A stretch of DNA of 64,000 nt from Emmonsiellopsis sp. PD_33 (lineage: Eukaryota > Ascomycota > Eurotiomycetes > Onygenales > Ajellomycetaceae): contig JANTQF010000025.1 of assembly GCA_032988165.1 (NCBI GenBank), positions 124,001 to 188,000 on the forward strand. The letters are read 5' to 3'. Shown here piece after piece: positions 1 through 12,279 of this stretch. The notes beneath the pieces were generated by a model that was given only the letters and a program-made list of their open reading frames with translations, did no database searches and was not told the DNA's origin. The first letter of the stretch is position 1. Each line of letters begins with the position of its first letter. The position numbers and the translations under genes were made by a program.

Positions 1-229
1 ATGGCCTCGGTCATTGTATTCCTGAACGTAGCCATCGGCATCAACGCTATCTTCAGCGCTTCGTTCAGGAGCAACATATCCCTGGGGTGGGGCTTCCGGG
101 GCTTCATATGGTGATCGGCCCTACAATTATGTTAGGACAGAAGCAGACAAACGCTTAGTGAAAGTAGTAGTGTATAGGTTGATGGACATTCAAAACAAAT
201 CAATATCATATTACGCATCGGCTGGACAT
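1..229 (-). CDS. 5' end of an unidentified minus-strand gene (runs off the left edge)
   Basis: This model is read from splice signals. A start codon at 229-227 opens a 15-nt exon (229-215, MSSRC). A GTAATATG donor follows at 214. The intron has a CTAAC branch point at about 135 and a TTGTAG acceptor ending at 121. The second exon (120 to below 1) stays open in phase for 40 codons to the window edge. The visible residues are hydrophilic and rich in P, E and D (motifs such as PYEAPEAPPQGY and EDSVDADGY), which suggests a disordered N-terminus. I do not recognise the family. It is divergent from utp13, with about 570 bp between the two start codons. Branch point, acceptor and open frame agree, but composition alone could mislead, so confidence is moderate. 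Confidence 0.45.
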
Positions 230-799
230 TCGATTTGAGGGGTGGCACAACACCAACATAAAGCAAGCGGCCATAGCTCGTCCACAGAAACACGAAAGAG
301 AAAGCATGTTACAATAGACACAATAGACCAATATATAAAGGAAGAAGGACTACGACTTATTAGGAGCGGCAAGAAATGCGGGCCAACATACCAGGGCGAG
401 AAGGTTCATATAGGGCTGCCTCCCCATGATGGCGGGGGGAACAACAGCGCTTTATATGCGACCATTAAAAGAAGGGAATATATTTTGTAAATACGGCATC
501 AAGTTGCAGAACATCCATCGAAGAAGTTGGATCCTGGGGTTGTTTGAAGTCGTTGATGCCGTGATGCTTGATGTTTGATGCTGCCACCAAATAGCGCGGC
601 TGTGGCGGCTAAACGCACTGACCACCGTTTATTGCGGCGACACCTTTTTTTTTCGGACAAGCTCTAAAGGGAACAAATCCAACATCCATAAACATCCCGC
701 GCATACCACTTTTCAAATCCAATATCTGAAGTGGTAATCGCACCTCTGATCTTGTCAGCAATGTCGATATAATTTTCCGCTTCAATTTCAACCTATACA
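230..799. promoter_or_regulatory. Divergent intergenic region upstream of utp13
   Basis: This stretch of about 570 bp separates the partial minus-strand gene from utp13. The only open stretch (242-490, plus) starts at a GTG and has no family resemblance. It should hold both core promoters, but I see no clear TATA box. A pyrimidine-rich tract (CACCTTTTTTTTTC) lies about 150 bp upstream of the utp13 start. Confidence 0.4.
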
Positions 800-3730
800 A
801 TGTCGAAAATCAACATCAAAACGACCTTCGAGGTCGCGAATACTATCCGTCCAATATATACAGGCGGAAGTGTCTCGCTCGACGCAAGCGGCCGGTTTCT
901 TGCGACATGTGTCGGGGAAGATGTCCTAATTATCGATCTGAAAACTGGTGGACAGCTGGCCTCGATTGAGGGAGTGAGTGCTTCAGAAACTCTTTGGTTC
1001 TACCCTTACTGACAGCCAGCTATTAGGACGGAGAAGTGATCACAAGCTTGTCGAGTAAGCTCCTCTTCTCTGGACTTGATTGCGGATAACTCACTAATTT
1101 TATATATAGTATCCCCGTCGGCTTCACATTTAGCGATATGTTCGCGATCATTGTCTATGCGGATTTATTCCCTCGCGCAATCGGACGAACCCCTCTCAAT
1201 TCAACCCGAGCTCCTCAGAACCCTTAAACCTCACACTTCGCCCGTGGTAACATCTGCGATTGATGCGACTGGAACTCTATTGGCTACAGGCAGCTCAGAT
1301 GGGTCAATCAAGATATGGGATCTGCGAAGAGGATTTGCGACACATACCTTCCATGGCCATGGCGGGGTGATATCCGCGCTTTGCTTTTTCGAGACGGCGT
1401 CGGATTCTTCAGAGAGCAAAAAGGGCAAAAAGTTCAAGAATCAACCATCTGGCAATGACGAAACAGATGGGCCTTCCACGGCAGGGTTCCGTCTTGCTTC
1501 CGGCAGCGAGGATGGCAAAATCAGGGTGTGGGATCTTCACAAACGAAAAAGCATCGCATCGCTCGATTCACATGTTTCAGTTGTACGCAGCCTGTCGTTT
1601 TCGGTCTCAGAAAATGCGCTTTTGTCGGCCAGTCGAGATAAAACCTTGATTATGTGGGATGCGCGGACCTGGAAGACCCGGAGGATAATCCCTGCTCTTG
1701 AGAGCGTCGAAGCTGCCGGTTTCCTATCTGACGACTCCCTCTGCTTCACCGGTGGAGAAAATGGCCGATTGAGAATATGGGATCCGAATAGGGGTAGCGA
1801 AGTCACCAAGGACCAAGAAGTTGCGCAGGAACAGGAGGCCATCATCGCCATTCAATACTCCGCAAACCTACCCTTCGTTATAACTGTTCATGCCGATCAG
1901 GTCTTGAGACTTCATTCAATTGAACCGCTTTTGAAACTGAAGCCCGGGACGAAGATTGAACCTCTACCTATAATTCGCCGCATATCCGGAAATGACGACG
2001 AAGTGATCGATCTAGCCTGTGTTGGCCCAGATCGATCGCTGGTTGCGTTGGCCACTAATACTGAATATATTCGGATAGTATCTACTAACACCGCAAATAC
2101 TGGAAACTCTGAGGATGGAGAGGATTATTTTGGAGCGGAGGTCACCCAGCTTGAAGGCCATGAAGACATTATCATTTGTCTGGATGTCGATTGGTCTGGA
2201 TATTGGTTGGCGACAGGTGCAAAAGATAATACCGCACGCCTCTGGCGCCTCGATCCAGAAACCTCATCATACACCTGCTTCGCAACATTCACCGGCCACG
2301 CGGAGTCATTGGGGGCTATTGCATTCCCGCGAACTCCTCCTCCAGCTGGCTCTCCCGCCTTCAAAGACCCGCTCAATCACCCACCCGCCTTCCTTTTCAC
2401 CGGCTCTCAGGACCGCACCATCAAACGTTGGGAGACGTCGAAGCTCACCGTATCCAACGGCACAACCACACAGACCCCCAAAGCACTCTACACCCGCAAA
2501 GCGCACGACAAGGACATCAACGCCCTCGACGTGAACCCCTCCTCCACCCTCTTCGCCTCCGCATCCCAAGACCGCACCGCAAAGATCTGGTCCGTTGAAG
2601 ACGGCTCCGTTCAAGGAATCCTGCGCGGTCACAAACGTGGTGTCTGGTCCATCCGCTTCGCACCAAAGGACACGCCTGTAATTACCTCAGATTCCGGCTC
2701 CAGCACCAGCCGCGGCATCGTCGCGACGGGCTCAGGAGATAAAACAATCAAGCTCTGGAGTCTGTCAGATTACAGCTGCCTGCTGACATTCGAAGGACAC
2801 ACGAACAGCGTATTGAAGATCCTCTGGCTACCACCGCCCTGCATCGATAGTGAGAACGAGGACATCTCGTCACGCGGTGCCGTGCAAGTGCACCCCATCA
2901 TCGCATCCGCGGGTGCCGACGGGCTCGTCAAGATCTGGTCCCCATACAGCGGCGAGCTGGAAACAACATTAGACAACCACGAAGACCGCGTCTGGGCGCT
3001 CGCATCCCCCTCAACACCCTCAACCACAGCCACCTCCCCCTCCCAATCCAAACCCAGCTTCTCCCTAATATCCGGCGGAGCGGACAGCGTCATAACCTTC
3101 TGGAACGACACGACCTCCACCACCCTCTCCGCAGCCGTAACCGCCAACACCGAACGCATCGAGCAAGACCAACAACTGCAAAACTACATCCACGCCGGCG
3201 CCTACCGCGAAGCAATCACGCTCGCCCTGCAACTTAACCACCCAGGCCGTCTCCTCTCTCTATTCACGGCCGCAATGGATATGTCCTCGCCCAGCGCTAA
3301 CGACGCAGCCAGTCTTACGGGAAACCCGGACATTGACGTCGTCCTGCAATCGTTGGACCGGGAGAACCTATACTCCTTGCTATTGCGCGTGAGAGATTGG
3401 AATACGAACGCACGCACGGCGCCCGTTGCGCAGAGGATTCTTTATGCGCTGGCGAGGTCGTATCCTGCTTCTGTGTTTGTGGAGCTTGCGGGGCAGAAGA
3501 GGATTGGTGCGGCTGGGGGCAAGAAGGGGAAGGGGAAGCAGCAGTCGTTGAAGGAGGTGTTTGATACGCTGGCGGCGTATACGGAGAGGCACTATAAGCG
3601 AGTTGAGGAGTTGGTGGATGAGAGTTATCTGGTTGAGTGGGTGCTTGGGGAGATGGATGGGGGACTTTTGGGTGAGGGGAATGGGGTGGGGGTTGAGGGG
3701 GGAAGTGATGTTGTTATGGTTGGGTCTTGA
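800..3730 (+). CDS. utp13: U3 snoRNP-associated WD40 protein Utp13 (TBL3 homologue)
   Basis: Utp13 is a subunit of the UTP-B subcomplex of the 90S pre-ribosome (small-subunit processome) and acts in the nucleolus in early 18S rRNA processing. I read three exons, 800-973, 1027-1054 and 1110-3730, joined in frame to give 940 aa. Tandem WD40 repeats cover roughly residues 60-760; typical blade ends visible include GSSDGSIKIWDLR, GSEDGKIRVWDLH, GAKDNTARLWRLD, GSQDRTIKRWE, ASQDRTAKIWSVE and GSGDKTIKLWSLS. That is enough for two beta-propellers, as in the family. A helical Utp13 C-terminal domain follows (around RIEQDQQLQNYIHAGAYREA, residue 780 onward). The extreme C-terminus is Gly/Lys-rich and unconserved. 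The small second exon (28 nt) is supported by good donor and acceptor sites and restores the frame. It converges with spp2 downstream. Confidence 0.93.
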
Positions 3731-4124
3731 GATGGAGTTTCTTTTTGAAGGAATGTATAAATATTTTTTTACCTGATGTGTTTGTTGGCTTTTTAGAAAA
3801 AGTTCTGGGTATGCAGGGTGTGGGTGAATTGGGGGTAAATTTTTGTTGCATGTATGTATGTATGGAGTTAAGGGGCTGGATAGTTTAGATTTCAATATAC
3901 CGATCACTTTTGAAGGCATGTATCAATCTGTCATTCTGCTTCTTTTATATGCAGATAAAAAAACGCTCGATTGTCATATCTTACACCTGCCTGGCAACTA
4001 AACCATCCCAGTCTAAAACCACCAACCTCATCCGGGTATCTATACATTTTATCCCATCAGTTCTCCATCGCAGAGCAACCATGCGTAAACCAAAAAAAGT
4101 AACCCCATCTATTTATTTTATCAA
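3731..4124. other. Intergenic region between convergent utp13 and spp2
   Basis: About 390 bp between two stop codons. It should contain both 3' untranslated regions. There is an AT-rich stretch (ATAAATATTTTTTT, near 3760) and a short GTATGTATGTATG microsatellite near 3850. I see no gene. Confidence 0.5.
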
Positions 4125-5741
4125 TCAATATATCTCATCCCGCCTCGACCGTCTCCTCCTCTCGCCCCCATCCTCATACCTATCCCTCCTATCCCTCTCC
4201 CTATCCCTATCCCGGTCCCTGTCCCGGTCCCTTCTCGACGACGTCGACGACGAATGATGAGATCTATACTCGTCCTCTTCGTCATACGACCTCCCACTAC
4301 CCCTATGTTTTCGATCCCTATCCCTATCACTGCGTCTGTCCTTCTCATCGCGTCCACGTCGACGATCCCGGTCATCATCTCGTTCCCTATAATACCGATC
4401 ACCTCTCCCACTATCACTCCCAATCTCTCGATCATCACGTCTCCTCCGTTCCCTATCCCTATCGTCCTCCCTCACCCCTTCCCTCCCACTCTTCTTCAAA
4501 TTCCTCTCCCTCCTCTCCCTCCACTCATCCTCACCAGAACCACCGCTCCCACCCTTCTGCCCCTCCTTAACCAACGTCTCAAACTCCCCCGTCGTAACCA
4601 TCTCCCCCGTCTTCTTATTCCTCATAAGCACAGGCATATAAAGCCCCTCACCAGGTTTCTTCGCCTTCTTCATGGCTGCGGCGCCCCATGCACCAAGTTC
4701 CGTTTCCGCACCGCCCTTTCCAGGAATCTCCTTGGCGCCGATGCCCAGGTAGCCTGGTCTGTGGGCGGGGGCCTTGCCATCCGTGCTTTTCTTTGCAGTA
4801 TTGGTGCTGCTGCTATAATCGTGGCGTCCAATCTTCTTGCCCTTCTCCCATCCCATACCACGGAGCAACGCAGCGCCAAACTCCTCAACGGGAATAGCAC
4901 TATAGTCCGACAAGGATGCCGAGTCAGGTCTGGACGCGACATCTCGACGGAAAGATTTCGTCTCATCATATCTCCCCTCATATCCACCTTCATCTTCAAG
5001 TTTCGTAGATTGAATAACCAAATCGCTCCGGCGCTCCGGCGACCCATCATCATCACCACGACGGCTCTCACGTATAAGCGCGCGCATAGCGAGGTCGTCC
5101 TGCGTTAGCGGGGCCGTCTCATTCTCATTCTCCTTCTCAGTCCCAGGCTGTCCATCACCGTCAGCCATCCGCACATCTCCCTCCCCATCCTTCTCCCCCT
5201 TCCCCGCCTCACCAGACGCAGCAAAACTCAACCCCCCAGCAGCACTGGGACGATCAATCTCCACCTCCCCACCAGCCCCAACAACATCCCCCCCCTGCCT
5301 CCGCCTCTGTTCCTCCTCCTGCGCCGCCCGCACCTCCTTCGGAACTAGCTTCCCCTTCACCCTTTTCCGCCAATCATTCCCACTCTGCACCTTAATAACC
5401 AACGGCCCCTTATCTCTCTCCGCCTGCTCACGGGCGCTGATCGCGCCGCCGGCGCGCTGGTCGAAGGATGTTACTTCCTCCGCGACTGGTTCGTGGTCGG
5501 AATCGGGTTCTGAGTCGGAGGCGTGGGCGTGGAAGGATTTGCGTGGTGGGCGGGGGATTGGGCCGGGAGTGGACGAGGAGGGGCGGGAGGGGAGAGGGGT
5601 GGGGTTGGAGCTGGATGAGGGTTTGCGGGATTGGAGTGGTCTTTTGGAGAGGGAGATGGAGAAGGGTTTTGGGGTCGAGGTGGTCGAGGAGGGTTCTGAG
5701 GGGGTGTCCGCGGGGGCTTGTGGGGGGGCGTTGGAGGACAT
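4125..5741 (-). CDS. spp2: Pre-mRNA-splicing factor Spp2 (G-patch, GPKOW homologue)
   Basis: Spp2 binds and activates the DEAH helicase Prp2 before the first catalytic step of splicing. This is a single-exon ORF of 538 aa. The N-terminal half is disordered and Pro/Ser-rich. The G-patch-like Spp2/MOS2 motif lies near residues 280-310 (VEEFGAALLRGMGWEKGKKI), with the expected Gly-Met-Gly-Trp core. A conserved block with LGIGAKEIPGKGG and YMPVLMRNKKTGEMV follows. Residues from about 400 to the end are a long Arg/Asp/Glu repeat tail (RDRDRDRER type), as in fungal Spp2 proteins. The ATG at 5741-5739 is followed directly by MSSNAPPQAPADTPSE. No intron is needed. Confidence 0.9.
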   Translation of the reverse strand: MSSNAPPQAPADTPSEPSSTTSTPKPFSISLSKRPLQSRKPSSSSNPTPLPSRPSSSTPGPIPRPPRKSFHAHASDSEPDSDHEPVAEEVTSFDQRAGGAISAREQAERDKGPLVIKVQSGNDWRKRVKGKLVPKEVRAAQEEEQRRRQGGDVVGAGGEVEIDRPSAAGGLSFAASGEAGKGEKDGEGDVRMADGDGQPGTEKENENETAPLTQDDLAMRALIRESRRGDDDGSPERRSDLVIQSTKLEDEGGYEGRYDETKSFRRDVASRPDSASLSDYSAIPVEEFGAALLRGMGWEKGKKIGRHDYSSSTNTAKKSTDGKAPAHRPGYLGIGAKEIPGKGGAETELGAWGAAAMKKAKKPGEGLYMPVLMRNKKTGEMVTTGEFETLVKEGQKGGSGGSGEDEWRERRERNLKKSGREGVREDDRDRERRRRDDREIGSDSGRGDRYYRERDDDRDRRRGRDEKDRRSDRDRDRKHRGSGRSYDEEDEYRSHHSSSTSSRRDRDRDRDRDRERDRRDRYEDGGERRRRSRRDEIY

Positions 5742-7038
5742 GTTGTTTCGTTTTATGGGGGCGGTTTGTGGTTTGCTTGCTCTTCTCTTCTCCTCACGCC
5801 TTTGTCTCTATGAGAGAGGTAGGTTGGCGCATTTGGAAGCTTGTAATAACTATCCTCCACTCAGGCTCAGGTCCCAGGTCCGGACGTTTAAAACAACTTT
5901 AAAAGGGAAATAGAAAATAGAAAAAAAAAGGGTCAAAAGTCTCTGGCCTGTGAAAGAGCGTGTGCGGCCGCAAACGCGTCCTTCAGTCTGAAGTTGACGG
6001 GAGAAAGTTGCAGTAGTTATGTATGATAGACAGCTCGATTTCGATGGCTGTTGCCGCCTTGAATATCGCGACTTGGCGCGGTGGCGGCAAACGTCATTTT
6101 CTTAACCGCGCTAAGCGCTGATAACATAACCTCGTCGTCCGCAATTAACAATCCCGATTTTTCCTACTGTAATAATGAGGATATCTCTCACCTTTTCTCT
6201 TAAATATAAAATTTCTACTCTCTTCCCTCGTTATCATCTTCATGTCCTCTTACTCCCATTAACATCCTCATTCCCTACTATCCATCATCTTTCCTCTCCG
6301 CCCGCTAAGTAGAGAGCTACGTAGATTGGATATATAAATCGACAACAGAGCCTCGACACTCTCTTCCCAGTCCATCCATACATATGCATTGTACGTACAC
6401 AATGATATAACGGATCACATCCATACATCTACATTTACATCTACATCTATATCAACATCAACATCTCCCAAACCAAACCGTAGACTAAAACCCTCCCTTG
6501 GCCCTACCCACCCCGGTATCCATGAGTTCACAAAAAGCAAAACGGCGAGAGAATGGAGAGAAAGACGGGAGAAATATCTAAACACTGCCCATTATTCATC
6601 CATCCCATCCATTCATGCATTTCTTTATTTAATTAAATCGATTGATCGATTGGATTTTTATTTTCCATCCCATCCCATCGTCCATCCGACAGACAGCCAG
6701 GATAAGCAAAACCAAGCAATCGAGCAAGCTTTCCTGCCACTGTAATATGCTAAAGGTAGAAAAAAAAAGAACTAAAGTAAAAGGTGTGATTAAAAAGTGA
6801 TAAGAACAGGATACATAAGTGCGTAGGAGGGTTGGTTAAGGGTGGGCAGAGATAAGTGATGCCACTCGGTAGGTAGGGAGGGTAGTAGTAGGTGTGTTAG
6901 GAGGGATGATGGGGAAAAGAAAAAAAGAACAAGAGAAAAAAGGCCATTAATCACATTTACATGTAAATGAAAATTCGGGATAAAGGAATAAAGTAAGGAT
7001 CCGCCTAAACCTATCTATCTGTACAAGCCATCCATCAA
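5742..7038. other. Intergenic region: spp2 promoter and vid21 3' end
   Basis: About 1.3 kb between spp2 (start at the left) and vid21 (stop at the right, also minus strand). It holds A-rich runs near 5915, a CATCTA-type microsatellite at about 6417-6470, and AT-rich DNA up to the vid21 stop. A TATA-like GATATATAAATCG lies near 6329, but the open stretch downstream (6389-6745) has no ATG start and is low complexity. I see no supported gene. Confidence 0.4.
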
Positions 7039-10000
7039 CTAACTCGCCATCTGTGCCTGCGGCGGCCTTGGACTCTTTCCAGGCCCCGGCCCTTGCACCG
7101 AAGCTGGACCAGTACCTTGACCAGCACCGCCCTGCATCTGTCCTGGCCCGCCCTGTCCACTCGTGCTGCGGTGTGTCTGAGGGGTCACGCTACGACTCTG
7201 TTGGAGGGCCATGGCGTTCATCGCCGGGGAACCGTTAACACCCATACGGTTCGGGGGACCAGTTTGCGCCACTCGCATAAGCGGCGAGTAACCCTGCGTC
7301 TGGGCCGTTTGGATATTGGATGGCGCACCGTTGGGCATGTTTGTATGAGGAGGGAGTTGGTGCATGTTTGCGGTGCCGTCGTGTGGACTCATTTGGTAGT
7401 TATTTTGCATGGCGCCCATGTTGCCCGTGACAGCGTTCATGGCGACCTGCGACATGCGTTGTTGTTGGATCTGGTGGTGACGGTCGGCGGCGAGTTTGTT
7501 AACTTGCTCTGCGGGCATGCTAGGGTTGCTGCGCTGGATGGAGGCCTGGATGCTACTAAGGCTGGGGATGCCAGGGTTGGAGAGGGGGTTGGTGTGGTTC
7601 ATGCGGGGGGAGGCCGTGGAGACGCCTTGAGCGAGGGAGGGGGTGTGGAATGAGGGGCTGTTGACGCCGCTGGCGGCTTGGAATGCAAGCATTGTGGGGT
7701 TGTTCGGGTTGGTGTTCATGTTGCCCATGTTCATGTTTGGAGAGGAGTGCGGGCCTTGAGGAATGAAGGACTGCTGGCCTTGAAGCTGTTGTTGACGAGA
7801 CTGTACCATACGTTGCTGCTCTTCTTGGACACGATTGGCTTCGCGTATGATCCGTGCGTTGTCCGGAGATCCTTGTGGTATGCCAGGGCCAGGACGACTA
7901 TTCATTGCTTGCATACCCTGCTGTTGCATCATCTTGAGTCCCATGGCACCATTGGGCATGCCAGCATTGACTGGGGCACCGTTTGGCATCGTGATGCCGG
8001 GATGCGCACGGGCTTGGGCCATTGCTGTATTGACGGGGAGCCCGTTGGGCATACTGGAACCGACAGGCGGCGCAGCGATTCCTGGCACAACTCCGTTGGG
8101 AGCAGCAGGATTCCGGGGCATGCCATTAAGCAGCTGCTGGTTTGGCATTTGTCGGTGTTGCTGCTGCTGCTGTTGCTGTTGTGCAGCCCGCTGTGCCAAG
8201 GCCATCTAAAGGTACTTAGAAGCAAGATTCGGCGAGTTGAATGTGAATATCACTTACCCTCTGAGCCATCATTGCCTGCTTGTATTGCTCCTGGCTCTCC
8301 TGCAGTTTCAAATCTCGTTCGTGCTTCAATCGGCTGAACTCCGCTGGCGTCGATATATGCGGCCGTGGTTGGGTCGCCTCATTAATTTTACGCGTCGATG
8401 CATGATGGGTAGCTAGGACTAGGTTAGCATATTACGAAATAAATACTGAAGATATCATAAAATAAATGGGATCCAGATCAGCGAGTACCTTGTTGCTGCT
8501 TTTGAAGCACCACTTCCCGTTTCTTGGATAACTTTCTCATGCCGTCGAGAAGTGCAAGATGCCTCGAGCTGCGCTTCCGCTCGACTCTAACGGGCTGCGT
8601 AGTGCGTCTCCGAACAAGTGCTTGCGGGACCGGGGTTGGCATGCCTCCTTGCTGTGATTGCGATTGAGACTGCTGTTGCTGCTGCATGGCCTGTTGCTGA
8701 GCCGCGAGTACGCTCCGTTGAGCAGCATCCAGTCGGGAGCTGTATGCCCTAAAGTATGGGGTCTTAGCCAAGTCCGGGGGTAGCCCTTCCAAACCAATCC
8801 ACCTTTCAAAACACTCCCACGGTGTTCGCCTATCCGCCCCACAAATAAACGATGAAGACGAACTTAGGCAACTCGAAATGAGGGACCAATTATAGGAATA
8901 ATCCTTGACAAGTCTTCGAAGTTCATCGTCCTCGGTGTACGTCCATTGCGACGACTGCCGGGACTCGAAAAACCCAACCGATGGCATGGGATATTCGGTC
9001 GGAGGTCGGAATGTATGACCAGGATGGATGCGATCACGTATGTGTCTGTTTTCGGGCTGAAAGAGCGCAACATCCCTTTGATCAGGGGATACGTCAATGG
9101 AATCAACGTCATCGTCGTCATCACTATCGTAATAATCGTATCGGCTTCGCTTTCGAGGCGGCTCCCCGCCAACGAATTTAATAGTCCCTGTTGCATATTT
9201 GGAAACAGGAAGCAGCTCCTTTCGCCAAACCTCGTCGGGTGATGCTTTGAACTGTGGTAGATTTGTTTCTCGCGAAATGGCCACGGGCGAATAAAGGGGT
9301 AACTCCTCCAGAATCTTTTCCAGAGCAGGCGTTCTCTCCATCCCGAAATTAAATTCGTCCGAACCAAGCGAAAAGATGGCCGCGGGAACAACGCCGTCGG
9401 AAAAGTCAGTGTGGATTTCGTCATTGAACCCTTCGCTGACAGAATCTTCTTCGGTGGATGATATCAAGTCTGGTGTTGGTTGAGATGGCGGTACGAGATC
9501 GTCTCTCTCGTCCTGGGCACCGGTTTCGTCTAGCACATCGACTGGTGGAGGGGGCTGCACCTTGACGCGCAATTCCGCCCGTTGGTCTGGATCGCTGGCA
9601 ACGTATTCTGCGCACCAATCGGCGCACCTCTTGGCAGCTGCAATTTTCCATTTCCGCTCCTCTCTGAAATCCATGCGCATCCATTTCATATGGTCCAGCA
9701 ATATGTCCCAGTGGGAAGCTTGCCGCGGGGGTTCAGGTTGGCGTCGCAACTGCCGCAGGGGCCATCGATTAGCATGTTGGAGCTGATATATTCGTTTCAA
9801 TGATCGGCAATCCATCTGTTCGTGATAGTCAACAAAATGATTGGCGGTCGTGAGGGTTTTGTGGGCGGTCGAAAGGAGCGCACTTAGATGCATGCTGCGG
9901 GGAGGGTAGTGGGCTTTGGCCTGGAAGAGTGTATATAGATAGTCCTTGTCTTCGTTGGGTGAGGTAGGGCTACGGACGAGGTCGGTGGTTTCATTCCCAG

Positions 10001-11727
10001 CGGCTGGCTGTTGTTTGGGGAAAACCACAGTCGAAAGCTTGCTTCGCTCCTTTTCCTTTCTATCTTTTAGACGCCGGGTTGGAGTTTTCTCTCCGTCAGA
10101 GGTGCCTGTGGGAGACTCCAAAGGTTTATCGGCCTTGTCTGCTACAGATTTTGGCGTCTCTCCAAGGATCTCAGACACGGATCTGTGACGGATGGCTCCA
10201 GAGGAAACTCGCGTGGTCATTCGCTCGGGCTGGAAGTGTGCCTGCACCGGCACGCTAGTCGCGGGAGTTTTTCGCGTTGTGCTTGACAACGGCGAAGCAG
10301 TGGCAGATTCTGACTGGCCAACGACTGTAGGGGCCGATCGAGACTCATCTCGCTTTGGTAGAGCATCCGCATTGGCCCGAGTGGTATCAAGACGAAGGGA
10401 GCCATTAACACCTGGTGGTTTTTGCGGAATAAGGGCTTGGGGCTTATTGGCGTCCAAAGGAGATTTCTTTTGGGCCGCAAAAGGATTCTCAGGGACAAAT
10501 TTGTAAGATGAAAAGGAGGGTCCAGGAGCAGGGGCGGGTTTAATAGGATATTCCGCCGCTTGCTGCATGGAGGATTGCGCAGCTTCAAATTTCAGCTGCT
10601 CGTCTGGAGTCAAGGGCGCCCGGCGGGGAGTGGGGAGGTTTTCGATAGGAGGCGGGATGGATTCGGGGATTTTAGAAGGGGGTACGGGTTCATTTTGGGG
10701 TTCTGGTTCCTTTGCAGGGCTGGTAGCTGGTGTTTTTTCCGTCACAGAAGATGTACTAGACAAGTGACCACGGGAAGAGGCTGGGGATAAGGGTTGGTCA
10801 GTAGCTTTCGACGGTATAGCGGCGATTGGAGTGGATGTAAGTTCTCCTTGAGGTCGCTTAGATGCATCCGGGGTGGACAGCGACGCACCCGTAGCAGTAA
10901 CCTGCGCGCCAGCCACGGTCTCTGCACTTGGAGACACGCCATCCTGAATAGACGGGATTAGGCCACCATTGGGTTTGGGTTCCTCGGGGGCTTCATCCAT
11001 GTCGACATCGGTAGCAGGGGTGACTGACGCAGGCACAGTCTGCTGAGTCGACGCGGGCGACAAGAGTTCCTTTTCACGGAATGCATCGTGAGAAGCACCG
11101 GCTGGCTGGGGCAAGGCTCCCGCAGTCCCGGCCGGGAATGCTGTAGAATCCGGTTTTCCATCCAACATGGGTTCATGGGGGCGTGGAGTGGTCGACGCAA
11201 GCCTGCCATTGTCGAGTTGAGATGGTATCAAAGCTGAGGGCTTTTCTTGGGCATCGGGGACGCGATCTGGGGTATGAGCTAGAGAGGTATGGGGTGGGCG
11301 GTGGTCCGTTGGAGAAAGATGGATACTTGCGACATCCGGTCGGGGAGGAAGGGTGCCCTCGTTGAAGAAACGGCCCCTAGACGCGTGGATTAGCAAAAAA
11401 AGTCCTTTACATAGGAGCAAGAAGAGGATGGAGAGCAGAAAGCAATGACGGGACATACTTTGCGAGGTCGTTGGCGTCGAGAAACTCCTGTTCCTTCTGG
11501 CGGTACTGCAGGGCCTGGGGCGAGGGGCCAGTCGCGGCCGGAAAACCCACGGTCGCAAAGTAGAGCTCGCTCAGTTTGCGCTTCCGCGACAACAAACAAC
11601 GGCTGGAAAAAACAGCAAATTAATATTGGGCAAAGTCAGGGGCACAGGAGGAGAATGGGTCGGTCGGAGGAGTCAATACGCACGCGATCTCATCGTTCTT
11701 GGACTGCAGCAGCTCGTCACGGAGCAT
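7039..11727 (-). CDS. vid21: NuA4 acetyltransferase scaffold Vid21/Eaf1 (HSA and SANT domains)
   Basis: Vid21/Eaf1 is the platform subunit of the NuA4 histone H4/H2A acetyltransferase complex in the nucleus. I read five exons on the minus strand: 11727-11684, 11602-11459, 11376-8489, 8412-8258 and 8205-7039, all in phase, giving 1,465 aa. The N-terminus (MLRDELLQSKNDEIARCLL, then SRKRKLSELYFATV) is typical of the family and fixes the start and the small first exon. An HSA helix lies at about residues 615-665 (HWDILLDHMKWMRMDFREER), which in Eaf1 binds actin and Arp4. The SANT/Myb domain is at about 865-930 (QWTYTEDDELRRLVKDYSYN). The tail is Gln/Asn/Met-rich with poly-Q runs, a usual feature of fungal orthologues. 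It is divergent from mak11. Confidence 0.92.
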
Positions 11728-12279
11728 GGGGCCTAGCTGGGGCAGACCACATCCGAATGGGACGCAAAAAGCGAGCCAGACGGGGCGTCGGGGACATACA
11801 AGGGCAAATAGTCGCTCAGAAGAGATGGAAACGGAGAGTTGGGATGGCGGGCGACGACTGAAGATGCAGACGGGACGGGCGAGGGAGATGGGGATGGCAG
11901 AACAGACAGACGGACGGCGCGGGCGGCGACGAGGCAGGAGACGAGGTGAGGTTGGCGGTGCGAGGTACCTGCCCGCGGAATTTGGGTGCAGGGTACTTGG
12001 TGTGGCCACGCACAGTTGTCTAGACACACGCACACAGCCTGGCCTGGCCGCACTAGTAGGGCACTCGCTGTGTGCATCGGCGGCTTGTTGTTTTTCCGCC
12101 CCGCCCCGTTAGATTTTTTTTCTGCCAACCTCACCACAGGCAAGGGAGGGAAAGGGAGAGATGGGAGAGAAGGGAAGCTGTCCACTGCAGGCGAGTTCAG
12201 GTGAGTTCTCATATTCTAGGCTATTAACTGTACGTGCTTATACTAATACGCTTACAGATATCCCAATTGCACTCCCGCC
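11728..12279. promoter_or_regulatory. Divergent promoter between vid21 and mak11
   Basis: About 550 bp between the two start codons, rich in G/A and C/T tracts. Open stretches here are by-products of its high GC content. The right end contains a likely 5' UTR intron of mak11 (listed separately). Confidence 0.5.
12201..12257 (+). other. Candidate 5' UTR intron of mak11
   Basis: A GTGAGT donor at 12201, a TACTAAT branch-like site at 12241 and a CTTACAG acceptor ending at 12257 define a 57-nt intron that stops 22 bp before the mak11 start codon. It is supported by signals only. Confidence 0.5.

Noticed and set aside
242..490. 82-codon open stretch on the plus strand upstream of utp13
   Set aside because: Starts at GTG, lies in the divergent promoter, no recognisable motif and no splice context.
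2306..2632. Minus-strand Gly/Val/Cys-rich ORF inside utp13
   Set aside because: Antisense shadow of GC-rich WD40 coding sequence; biased composition.
4254..5108. 284-codon plus-strand ORF opposite spp2
   Set aside because: Low-complexity Pro/Ile/Leu shadow of the Arg/Asp repeats of spp2.
6389..6745. 118-codon plus-strand ORF after a TATA-like sequence
   Set aside because: First codon is TTG, translation follows a CATCTA microsatellite, and it overlaps the probable vid21 3' UTR.
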